A DNA stretch of 64,000 nt from Sandaracinaceae bacterium (GTDB taxonomy: Bacteria; Myxococcota_A; Polyangia; Polyangiales; Sandaracinaceae): NCBI GenBank assembly GCA_020633195.1, contig JACKEC010000038.1, positions 1-64,000 of the forward strand, given 5' to 3'. Positions 16,919 to 23,877 of this stretch are shown here, piece by piece (position 1 is the first letter of the stretch; each line of letters begins with the position of its first letter). The translations under genes and the position numbers were made by a program. The notes under the pieces are model-generated. The model searched no databases. It saw only the letters and a list, made by a program, of their open reading frames with translations, and was not told the origin of the DNA.

Positions 16919-18297
16919 GCCTCCACTTCGAGCGGCCGCGGCTCGCCGTCCACGTGCAAGCTCGCGTGCACGTCGCAGACGGCGCGACGCACGTGGTGCT
17001 CTACGACCCGCGCACCGACACGACCGCGCAGATCGGGCTCGACGACTGGCACCTGGTCCAGCAAGCGGACGGCACGCGCGACCTCGACGCGCTGTGCCTC
17101 GCGGCCGCGCGGCTCGGGATCGACCCCAGCGAGGCCGGCGTCCGCGGCCTCTTCGGCGAGCTCGAGGAGGCGGGGATGCTGTGCGACGGCCTCGCGCTCA
17201 AGCTGCGCACGCCCCCCGTCCCGCCGACCGCGCAGCCGCCGGACGATACGCCGCTCGAGATCCTCGAGGACTTCTCGCTCACCTGCGACGGCCGCGGCGC
17301 GTGCTGCCGCTTCTACGGCAGCGTGGGGTTCACCCCGGTGGAGGCGCTCCGCGGGAGGCTCCAGGCCGCCGCCGTCTCGCTGCCGGTGGACGACGCCGAC
17401 CTCTTCGTCCCGATGTCGGGGGGTCAGATCGATCACCCCGACGAGCCGCTCGCGGTCGCCCTCGTCGACGGCCGCTGCGCGTTCCTCACCGACACCGAGC
17501 GTTGCGGCATCCACGAGCGCGCGGGGGCGCTCGCGAAGCCGGCCGTGTGTCGCATCTACCCGGCCGCGTTCGTGCACGACGGCACCGCGATGCGCGTCTC
17601 GCTCGTCCCCGAGTGCGCCTGCATCTTCTCCAGCCTCGGCGTCCCCGGCGGGGCGCTCCTCACCCCGGCGGGGGCCACGAAGCTCGGCGACATCGAGCCG
17701 CAGGTCGGCTTCCGCGAGGTCCCCGATCCCGTGCCGCTGACGGCTCGCGCGACGGCCTCTCGCGCCGAGCTGCGCCGCTGGTCCCTGGACGTGCACGCGC
17801 TCGCGCGCCGCGCCGACCGCGACGCCGCGGGGTGGGCCCTCGCGCTCGCCGACGCGATCGAGGCGACCGGCGAGCTCGGCGCCGTGGACATCGCCCCGGC
17901 CCCCCTCGACGCCGCCCGGCCATGGGTCGAGGCGTTCCGCGTCGCCGTCACCGCGGCGGCGGCGACCCAGGACGCCCACCGCGGTGTCACCGATCTGAGC
18001 CGACGCGCCGCGCGCTGGGCCGCCGACGCGCTCGCCACGCGCGATCCCCTGACCGAGCCCGCCAACCCCGCCGACGAGGGCTTCTACCTCGCCGCGCTCG
18101 CGTTCGGTCACCGGCTCGCGATCGAGGGGCGCCCCATCGCGCGCGGTCTGCGAGGCCGCGCCGCGCGGATCCTCGTCGCCCGCGCCATGGCCGCGTACCC
18201 GCCCCCCATCGACCCCGCCGCCGCGCACCCGCTCGCGCTCGTCGAGGCCGCGACCCGCAACCTCGGGATCAGCGGGTTCGGCGATGACGTGGACTGA
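16915..18297 (+). CDS. YkgJ/FliB-like Cys-cluster protein
   Basis: 460 residues, GTG start in the GTGA overlap (another GTG lies 9 nt upstream). After an N-terminal winged-helix-like region of about 110 residues, a Cys cluster appears: LTCDGRGACCRFYG, then GRCAFLTD, ERCGIHERAG and KPAVCRIYPA, followed by VPECACIF. This is the pattern of the YkgJ/FliB zinc/iron-chelating family (PF03692), whose best-known members are linked to lysine methylation of flagellin. The C-terminal 200 residues are Ala-rich helices. Its substrate is unknown; no flagellar genes are near. Confidence 0.82.
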   Translation: MSLHFERPRLAVHVQARVHVADGATHVVLYDPRTDTTAQIGLDDWHLVQQADGTRDLDALCLAAARLGIDPSEAGVRGLFGELEEAGMLCDGLALKLRTPPVPPTAQPPDDTPLEILEDFSLTCDGRGACCRFYGSVGFTPVEALRGRLQAAAVSLPVDDADLFVPMSGGQIDHPDEPLAVALVDGRCAFLTDTERCGIHERAGALAKPAVCRIYPAAFVHDGTAMRVSLVPECACIFSSLGVPGGALLTPAGATKLGDIEPQVGFREVPDPVPLTARATASRAELRRWSLDVHALARRADRDAAGWALALADAIEATGELGAVDIAPAPLDAARPWVEAFRVAVTAAAATQDAHRGVTDLSRRAARWAADALATRDPLTEPANPADEGFYLAALAFGHRLAIEGRPIARGLRGRAARILVARAMAAYPPPIDPAAAHPLALVEAATRNLGISGFGDDVD

Positions 18298-18359
18298 TCC
18301 CCAGGGCTACATCCGGCGAGTTGACGGGCGATGGGGCGCTGTCAGAGTCGCTCTCTCAG

Positions 18360-18797
18360 ATGGCCAAGGCACCGAAGTCTCGCGCGAAGCCCGACGCGCT
18401 CACCCTCTGGAGCCACCCCGGCGAGCTCGCCTCGGCGATGCGCGGCTGCAAGATGACGCCGAAGGCGTTCGCCGCCGCGAGCGCCGACACGCTGTTGCAG
18501 CGCGAGGGGGTGACGGTGGAGCTCGTCGACGGAGTGCGCGTGTACTCGGAGCGGGGGATCGAGATCGGGACGCTCGCGCTCGACGGCGACACGCTCGTGC
18601 TCCGCTTCGCCGCCCCCGACGAGCGCCCCGACTGGGAGCAGGTCGAGCACTGCTACGAGGCGGTCGCGGATCGACCCGGCTGGCTGGAGTTCCGGCGCCC
18701 CGCCACTCGTGACCCTCGCCCGAGCCTCGAGGCGCGCGTGGGCGCGCTCGTCGGGCGCGCGGCGTTCGAGCGCGCGCAGCGAGCGCAGAAGAGCTAG
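18360..18797 (+). CDS. protein of unknown function
   Basis: 145 residues from the ATG at 18360, chosen over a TTG 39 nt upstream because the later start begins a typical basic N-terminus (AKAPKSRAKPD). The core has alternating beta-strands (VTVELVDGVRVYSERG, IEIGTLALDGDTLVLRF) and a helical C-terminus. No family is recognised. It follows the YkgJ-type gene by 62 bp and is convergent with the kinase that ends 8 bp downstream. Confidence 0.7.
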   Translation: MAKAPKSRAKPDALTLWSHPGELASAMRGCKMTPKAFAAASADTLLQREGVTVELVDGVRVYSERGIEIGTLALDGDTLVLRFAAPDERPDWEQVEHCYEAVADRPGWLEFRRPATRDPRPSLEARVGALVGRAAFERAQRAQKS

Positions 18798-18805
18798 CGC
18801 CGACG

Positions 18806-20464
18806 CTACTCCTCGGGACGCAGCTCGGCGCGCACGAGGGCGCGACCTCCGGGCGGGACGACCACCGTCTCCTGATGCGAGAGGCCGAGCTCGGGGTTGT
18901 GCAAGCGGACCACGTGGCGGCCGGAGGGGACCTCGAGGCCGCGGCGCGGGGAGCTGTGGGGCTGCAGGACGCCGTCGATGTAGATCCGCGCCCACGGGTT
19001 GCTCCAGACGTCGAGGAACCCGGGCTCGCCGGTGGCGGCGGGCGTCGCCTCGGGCCGCGTCCCCGACGCGCGACCTCGACGACGCACGTTGGGCGGCGCC
19101 GTGGCGGCGGGCTCGCCGTCCGGATCCGCTTCGACCGGCGTCCCCTCGGTGGGGACCGACGGGTCGGACGCGGGTGGCTCGGGCGGGGCGACCTCGACGA
19201 CGGGATCCCCGGGCGGATCGACGCCCGGCTCGATGGCCGCGGGCGGCTCGTTCACCGCGACGGGCGGGTCGTCGACCTCGACCGGCGGCGCGTCGTCGAG
19301 CGACGCGATCGGCTCCGGAGGATCGTCCTCGGCGCTGACCACCGCGAAGACGATCCCGACGACCCCGACGAGGAGCAGCACGAGCGCGACCGGCATCACC
19401 CCGCTTGCCCGGGTCTTCTGCCAGACGGTCTGACTCGCCGCGACGCGCTCCTCCGAGCCAGGCGCGAGCATGGTGAGCCCGTCGGGCGACACGGTCGCCA
19501 CGAGCGTCTGGATCTTGCTCGGGTGGGACGGCTGCGTCGGCGCGTGGGCGTCCGCCTTGCCATCCCCGATCAGCGGCCGCAGCTCGCTCGGGTCCAGGAC
19601 GATGTGGCACGCGTAGCTGACCTTGACGATCTCCTTGGCCAGCTCGCCCGCGGTGGCGAAGCGCGCCTCCCGGTTGGGCGCGAGCAGGCGCGCCACGAGC
19701 GCGTCCACCTCGGGCGGGATCTCCGTCGCGTACCTCGACGGAGGCTGGTAGCCCATGCTCTCCAGCGTCGCCTCGGGCGCCGGATCGACCATGCCCTTCC
19801 AGGGTCGCTGCCCGGTGAGCATCTCGTAGATGAGCAGGCCGACCGCGAACAGGTCGCAGCGGGCGTCGAGGGGATCGCCCCGCAGCTGCTCGGGGGCCAT
19901 GTACATCGGCTTGCCGGCGACCAGGCTGGTGCGCCCCTGCTGCGCGGCGAACGCGGCGATGCCGAAGTCGACGAGCTTCACCACGCCCTGTCGGGAGATG
20001 AGGACGTTGGCAGGGCTCACGTCGCGGTGGATGATCCCCTCGTGCGCTCCGTCTTCGCTCTGCAGGAGGTGGGCGCTGTCGAGCGCGCGCGTGACGTCGA
20101 GCGCGATCTGCAGCGTCTGCGCGAGCGTGGGTCTCTTCCCATTCGCGCTGAGGCCGGCGAGGATGTCGTCGAGCGACTGACCGTCGACGAACTCCATGAC
20201 GATGAAGAGCTCGTCCCCATGCCGCCCGAAGTCGAAGACCTGAACGATGTTCGCGTGCTGAAGCCGCGCCGCGATCCGCGCCTCTCGGATGAAGCGCTGC
20301 GCCATCGTCTCTTGCTGAGCCCACTCGGCGCGGATGCGCTTGATCGCGACGATCTTCTCGAAGCCGTGCGGCCCGAGGGCGCGCGCCTTGACGACCTCGC
20401 CCATCCCGCCCTCGCCGAGCGGCGCCAAGACTTCGAAGCGATCGAATCGAGACGACGAGCTCAA
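18806..20464 (-). CDS. serine/threonine protein kinase with TM helix and PEGA domain
   Basis: 552 residues from a TTG at 20464, the closest start before RFDRFEVLAPLGEGGMGEV; no ATG or GTG fits. Kinase domain about 8-280: AIKRIRAEW, HRDVSPANVLIS, LVDFGIAAFAAQQG, GKPMYMAPEQL. A linker leads to one membrane helix (VALVLLLVGVVGIVFAVV), then an acidic Pro-rich stretch of about 100 residues. The C-terminal domain of about 70 residues (FLDVWSNPWARIYIDG, GRHVVRLHNPELGLS) is a PEGA domain. It is divergent from a PEGA lipoprotein, so both could belong to one envelope-sensing unit. Confidence 0.9.
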   Translation of the reverse strand: MSSSSRFDRFEVLAPLGEGGMGEVVKARALGPHGFEKIVAIKRIRAEWAQQETMAQRFIREARIAARLQHANIVQVFDFGRHGDELFIVMEFVDGQSLDDILAGLSANGKRPTLAQTLQIALDVTRALDSAHLLQSEDGAHEGIIHRDVSPANVLISRQGVVKLVDFGIAAFAAQQGRTSLVAGKPMYMAPEQLRGDPLDARCDLFAVGLLIYEMLTGQRPWKGMVDPAPEATLESMGYQPPSRYATEIPPEVDALVARLLAPNREARFATAGELAKEIVKVSYACHIVLDPSELRPLIGDGKADAHAPTQPSHPSKIQTLVATVSPDGLTMLAPGSEERVAASQTVWQKTRASGVMPVALVLLLVGVVGIVFAVVSAEDDPPEPIASLDDAPPVEVDDPPVAVNEPPAAIEPGVDPPGDPVVEVAPPEPPASDPSVPTEGTPVEADPDGEPAATAPPNVRRRGRASGTRPEATPAATGEPGFLDVWSNPWARIYIDGVLQPHSSPRRGLEVPSGRHVVRLHNPELGLSHQETVVVPPGGRALVRAELRPEE

Positions 20465-21631
20465 GGTCCCCGGCGCAAACGTAACACAGCGGCCCTCGCC
20501 TTCCTCCTCCTGGCGGGCGGCTGCACGAGCACCTCGGCGAGCCTCGGGCGGGCCACCACGGTGCTCCTCGTGACGAGCGGGGAGGCGGCCGAGGACTCGA
20601 ACGCGCAGCGCACGCTCCGCGCCCGGGTGGAGGAGCGCGAGGACCTCGAGCCGGCCAGCGTGACCCGCCTCGCGACGCTCGCCGCGGAGCAGCGCGAGGC
20701 GTCGACGGAGGAGGCCGAGGTCGAGGCGAGCCGCCGGCTCGCGGACGCCGAGGAGGCCTTCTCGCGCTTCGACTACACGGGGGCGACGACCCAGCTCAAC
20801 GAGGCGCTCGAGCTCCTGCGGCCCCTCGCGCGGAGCGCCAGCGGGCGCGCCCGGCTCGCGAGCACGCACCTCACGCTCGGCAACGTGCTGCTCGTCCACG
20901 GCGAGCGCGAGGCCGCGCTCGAGGAGCTGCGCACCTGCGTCCACCTCGACCCGACGTGCGCCCCCGATCCCGCCCGGCACCCGCCCGAGCTCGTGGAGCT
21001 GTTCCGGGAGATGGCCGCCGCCGAGTCGGGCGCGGCGACGTTGGCGGTCTCGAGCGATCCGAGCGGCGCGACGGTCACCGTCAACGGCCAGCGCGAGGGC
21101 CAGACCCCCATCACGTGGGACGGGCTCGCGCCCGGCCGCCACTACGTGACCCTCGAGCGCGACGGCTTCTTGCCCGAGGTCCAGGTGGTGAGCATCGCCG
21201 CGGGCGAGCCGACCGAGCGCACGTTCGCGCTCACCGGCGGGCCGCCGCCGATGCGAGCCGCGGCGGCGCTCCGCGCCCTGAGAGCGGCCGGCGCCGACGC
21301 CGAGCCGCGGTGGCGCGCCGAGGCGGCCACCCTGACCGAAGCCGACGTCGTCGTCGTGCTCGGCCTTTCGTCCGGGCAGCTCGCGCTGCAGGCCTTCGAC
21401 GGGCGCGGCGCTCCGCTCGGCGACGGGCTCGAGCGCGAGGGCGACGACGGCGACGCGGCGCGGGAGTTCCTCGACGGAGTGCTGCCGCCGCCGACCGTGC
21501 CCTTCTACGGCCAGTGGTGGTTCTGGACGCCCGTCGCGCTCGCGGTCGCCCTCGTCCTCGCAGCGGCGACCTTCCTCGTCGTCAACGTCCCGGACGTCCG
21601 CATCCATGGAGGCCTGGTTGTCCCGGAGTAG
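20366..21631 (+). CDS. TPR/PEGA lipoprotein, start uncertain
   Basis: The coding frame is clear from about 20474: a basic segment (RRKRN) and hydrophobic core lead to the lipobox LLLAGGC (Cys codon 20522-20524). Then come about 170 residues of helices with a TPR-like stretch (ALELLRPLARSASG, HLTLGNVLLVHGEREAALEEL), a PEGA domain (VSSDPSGATVTVNGQREG) and a C-terminal membrane helix. No ATG, GTG or TTG lies in frame between 20369 and the signal peptide; the nearest is the GTG at 20366, used here, which would overlap the divergent kinase start. A rare start or sequence error is possible. Confidence 0.65.
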   Translation: MRPEGARLDDLAHPALAERRQDFEAIESRRRAQGPRRKRNTAALAFLLLAGGCTSTSASLGRATTVLLVTSGEAAEDSNAQRTLRARVEEREDLEPASVTRLATLAAEQREASTEEAEVEASRRLADAEEAFSRFDYTGATTQLNEALELLRPLARSASGRARLASTHLTLGNVLLVHGEREAALEELRTCVHLDPTCAPDPARHPPELVELFREMAAAESGAATLAVSSDPSGATVTVNGQREGQTPITWDGLAPGRHYVTLERDGFLPEVQVVSIAAGEPTERTFALTGGPPPMRAAAALRALRAAGADAEPRWRAEAATLTEADVVVVLGLSSGQLALQAFDGRGAPLGDGLEREGDDGDAAREFLDGVLPPPTVPFYGQWWFWTPVALAVALVLAAATFLVVNVPDVRIHGGLVVPE

Positions 21632-22064
21632 CGCCGCGTGGCTCGCGTGCGCCCTCCTCGCCGGCTGCGTCGGCGGCCGCCGCGTCGACCTCGAGTGGCA
21701 CACCCCGGCCATGTGCCCGGGCCCCATGACCGACTGCCCGCTCGGCGCGGTCCGATCGCTCCAGACCGTGCTCGAGCGCGTCGACGGGACGATCGAGTAC
21801 TCGGGCTGCCAGGAGCCCCCAGCCGACCTCTGCCGGCTCGACCAACTGCAAGACTTCTTGTTCGTCGCGCGCGCCTCCCCCTCGCAGGGCGTCGAGATCT
21901 TCGTCACCGGCTGGACCGAGCCGGGCTGCGTCGACGCGCCGCCGGATCGCCCGCAGGGAGTGCTCGCGTTCAGCTGCGAGACCTTCGGCGTCGGCGTGAT
22001 CGACCTCGAGGCGGTCGAGCGCGTGCCGCTGTGGTGCGACTGTCCGTACGTCTTGCCGCCCTGA
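21606..22064 (+). CDS. small Cys-rich lipoprotein of unknown function
   Basis: 152 residues; the ATG overlaps the end of the PEGA lipoprotein gene by 26 nt, so the two are probably one operon. The signal peptide ends in the lipobox ALLAGC. The mature part has about nine Cys (PAMCPGPMTDC, YSGCQEPPADLC, EPGCVDAPP, SCETFGVG, LWCDCPY), suggesting disulfide bonds in an envelope protein. No family is recognised. A hexanucleotide repeat starts a few bases after its stop. Confidence 0.75.
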   Translation: MEAWLSRSSAAWLACALLAGCVGGRRVDLEWHTPAMCPGPMTDCPLGAVRSLQTVLERVDGTIEYSGCQEPPADLCRLDQLQDFLFVARASPSQGVEIFVTGWTEPGCVDAPPDRPQGVLAFSCETFGVGVIDLEAVERVPLWCDCPYVLPP

Positions 22065-22068
22065 GGAG

Positions 22069-22143
22069 GGTGCGCGTGCCCGTGCCCGTGCTCGTGCCCG
22101 TGCCCGTGCCCGTGCCCGTGCTCGTGCTCGTGCTCGTGCTCGG
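22069..22143. repeat. degenerate GTGCCC/GTGCTC hexamer array
   Basis: About twelve tandem hexamers of the form GTGCCC or GTGCTC follow the lipoprotein stop. After it come a GGGCGCGCTTCGG segment and two adjacent copies of TGGAGCCACG (22155-22174). Similar hexamers occur near 54943-54967 and, in reverse orientation, 55035-55077. No gene is apparent from 22065 to 23056; the stretch holds this array, the left hairpin arm, the GTCCGA array and the branched palindrome. Confidence 0.85.
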
Positions 22144-22221
22144 GCGCGCTTCGGTGGAGCCACGTGGAGCCACGTGAGTCATGGGGACGGTTCGAACTTC
22201 TCGAACTTTCGGGGGGCAAGT

Positions 22222-22514
22222 AGTGACGGGGTTGGACTCCGCGAGCTGTCGTTCTCTCGCGCGCTTCGCGCGCGAGGCGGGGGCTTCGCCCCCGGGTTTG
22301 TGGGGCGGTCAGGACGCTGGCCACGTGCGGGCCCGTGGGAGTTCTGTCCCCCAGGGGGACCCCGGTCCCCCTCGCCGGCACCTACGGTGCCGTCTCACCC
22401 CCTCGGCCTCCGTCTCCGGCGCTTCGCGCCTACGACGGAGGGGCGGCGCTTCGCGCCGTCGGCGCGCGGAGCGCGCCGGTCGGCCGGACCGCGCTTCGCG
22501 CGGCCACGGCCTCC
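22222..22514. repeat. left arm of a long imperfect inverted repeat made of hairpins
   Basis: Pairs with 23562-23854 in reverse complement. Three blocks align: 22222-22295 with about 71 of 74 positions identical, 22327-22352 (26 of 26, partner 23724-23749), and the last 100 bp or so at high identity. Between them the sequence differs but the same architecture of short palindromes is kept. Hairpins include CGCGCGCTTCGCGCGCG, GGGGGCTTCGCCCCC, GGCACCTACGGTGCC, GGCGCTTCGCGCC and CCGCGCTTCGCGCGG. Several stems differ between the arms by paired changes, which argues that the fold matters. Confidence 0.85.
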
Positions 22515-22562
22515 ATGCGACTCGAACGGTGGGGGTGTGGGTGCGGCCGGGGCCCCGCGGTG

Positions 22563-22811
22563 GTCCGAGTCCGAGTCCGAGTCCGAGTCCGAGTCCGAGT
22601 CCGAGTCCGAGTCCGAGTCCGAGTCCGAGTCCGAGTCCGAGTCCGAGTCCGAGTCCGAGTCCGAGTCCGAGTCCGAGTCCGAGTCCGAGTCCGAGTCCGA
22701 GTCCGAGTCCGAGTCCGAGTCCGAGTCCGAGTCCGAGTCCGAGTCCGAGTCCGAGTCCGAGTCCGAGTCCGAGTCCGAGTCCGAGTCCGAGTCCGAGTCC
22801 GAGTCCGTGTC
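22563..22811. repeat. near-perfect GTCCGA hexanucleotide array, about 41 copies
   Basis: GTCCGA is repeated without interruption for about 244 bp, then one GTCCGT variant and one more unit. Every frame stays open across it (Ser-Pro, Ser-Glu, Val-Arg dipeptides on this strand), so long frames here are artefacts of the repeat. The lack of point changes implies recent expansion or homogenisation. A degenerate version of the same hexamer lies on the other side of the four-helix-bundle gene (23456-23520). Confidence 0.95.
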
Positions 22812-22915
22812 CGAGTGCTGCGCTTCGATGGGCCTCTGTGAGCCGTCAACGAAGGGTTCTCTTCTACAGGGGCCCGTCGTCCGGCATCGCCCACCCTGCC
22901 ACCGTGCTCGCGCGC

Positions 22916-22981
22916 GTCAACGGTCGCTTCGCGACCCGGCGCTGCGCGCCGGGCTTCGCCGTTGACCCGCGCTGCGCGCGG
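22916..22981 (+). other. branched palindrome (three-way junction plus hairpin) upstream of the S23-like gene
   Basis: An outer stem GTCAACGG (22916-22923) pairs with CCGTTGAC (22959-22966). It encloses two hairpins: TCGC-TTC-GCGA (22924-22934) and CCCGGCGC-TGC-GCGCCGGG (22935-22953). A further hairpin CCGCGC-TGC-GCGCGG follows at 22967-22981. All stems are perfect. The element ends 75 bp before the ATG of the four-helix-bundle gene, so it could be a structured leader RNA or a DNA cruciform. No known RNA family is recognised. Confidence 0.7.
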
Positions 22982-23056
22982 CGGCCGGGGGGGGCGGGAT
23001 GCCGGACGACGGGCGCGCGTGGGCGCGGTCGGGTAGCCGGCAACCTGGAGAGAACG

Positions 23057-23398
23057 ATGTCTCGTTTGCGTGTTTACTCGGATTCGCTGGAGCTGGTGCG
23101 GCTGTGCCGTCCGCTGTGGGAGCTCATCGCTCGGTCGCACCCGGAGCTGGGCAAGCAGCTGCGGCGCTCCGTGGTGTCGGTGCCGTTGAACATCTCGGAG
23201 GGCGAGGGTCGCTACGACGGCAACGGTCGGGAGCGGCTGAAGACCGCGATGTACGAAGCGAAGGAGTCGCGGTCGAACCTCGAGACCGCGTGCGCCGCGG
23301 GGTTCGTGTCCAAGGAGCGGGTCGCCGAGGCCCACGACCTCGCGGACAAGGTCGCGGCCACGCTGTTCAAGCTGGTCGGAGGTGCGGCCGCGAGGTGA
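23057..23398 (+). CDS. four-helix bundle protein (23S rRNA IVS / S23 family)
   Basis: 113 residues; GGAG lies 8 nt before the ATG (23057). LRVYSDSLELVRLCRPLWELIARSHPELGKQ, RRSVVSVPLNISEGEGR, NGRERLKTAMYEAKESRSNLETA and LADKVAATLFKLV follow the four helices of the S23/IVS-encoded protein family, with the hallmark S-V-P-x-N-I-x-E-G turn. Family members sit in intervening sequences of 23S rRNA or free in chromosomes, and resemble Avd of diversity-generating retroelements; their biochemical role is unclear. No rRNA, reverse transcriptase or template repeat is present here. The gene is enclosed by the inverted hairpin arms and is the only coding frame I accept between 22065 and 23877. Confidence 0.9.
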   Translation: MSRLRVYSDSLELVRLCRPLWELIARSHPELGKQLRRSVVSVPLNISEGEGRYDGNGRERLKTAMYEAKESRSNLETACAAGFVSKERVAEAHDLADKVAATLFKLVGGAAAR

Positions 23399-23411
23399 GG
23401 TGACGTGAGCC

Positions 23412-23441
23412 GGCGACCCCGTCGATGGCGGCGGGGTCGCC
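23412..23441 (+). terminator. strong hairpin after the four-helix-bundle gene
   Basis: GGCGACCCCG (23412-23421) and CGGGGTCGCC (23432-23441) form a perfect 10-bp stem with a 10-nt loop, starting 13 nt after the stop codon. It is followed by AGCTCTCTT, a weak pyrimidine tract. It probably terminates transcription of the S23-like gene. Confidence 0.65.
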
Positions 23442-23455
23442 AGCTCTCTTGTCGC

Positions 23456-23520
23456 GTCCGAGTCCGCGTCCGCGTCCGCCTCCGCCTCCGCGTCCGTGTC
23501 CGCCTCCGCCTCCGCGACCG
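23456..23520. repeat. degenerate GTCCGC/CTCCGC hexamer array
   Basis: About ten tandem hexamers (GTCCGA, GTCCGC, CTCCGC, GTCCGT, GACCGC) lie between the terminator hairpin and the right arm. They are related to the perfect GTCCGA array at 22563-22811, so the gene is flanked by hexamer repeats as well as by hairpin arms. Apart from this array and the right arm, nothing else is seen between 23442 and 23877. Confidence 0.8.
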
Positions 23521-23561
23521 CCTGCGACGCCAGGGAGATCGCCCGCTCACCCATGACAATC

Positions 23562-23854
23562 GGAGGCCGTGGCGGCGCGAAGCGCCGTCCGGCCGACCGG
23601 CGCGCTCCGCGCGCCGTCCGGCGCGAAGCGCCGTCCCCTGTCGTAGGCGCCGCAGGCGCCGGAGTCAGGGGCCAGGGGGCGAGCACGCGCCGCAGGCGCG
23701 TGCTCGGGGGATGGAATCCCCCAGGGGGACAGAACTCCCACGGGCCCGCTCTTGGCGAGCATTCCCAACGTCTCAGACCGCCGGGGGCGAAGCCCCCGCC
23801 TCGCGCGCGAAGCGCGCGAGAGAAACACAGCTCGCGGAGTCAAACCCCGTCACT
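23562..23854. repeat. right arm of the long inverted repeat
   Basis: Reverse complement of the left arm (22222-22514) with the same succession of palindromes, ending 24 bp before the stop codon of the convergent lipoprotein gene. In reverse-complement reading, the terminal hairpin is CGGCGCTTCGCGCCG where the left arm has CCGCGCTTCGCGCGG: a C:G to G:C swap that keeps pairing. At another position GGCGC-TTC-GCGCC in the left arm corresponds to GGCGCC-TGC-GGCGCC here. Confidence 0.85.
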
Positions 23855-23877
23855 CCAGACAAGTCATGAGTGAGCCG

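Noticed and set aside
22563..22811. Possible CRISPR array
   Set aside because: The unit is 6 bp without spacers. The DUF4215 gene at 61-63.6 kb is repetitive too, but it is a coding repeat with about 32-residue units and no cas genes.
22174..22965. Long frames encoding (Ser-Glu)n, (Ser-Pro)n or (Val-Arg)n
   Set aside because: A hexamer array leaves all frames open. No start, codon bias or flanking domain supports a protein.
23057..23398. Avd of a diversity-generating retroelement
   Set aside because: The fold family is related, but no reverse transcriptase, template or variable repeat is present within the window.
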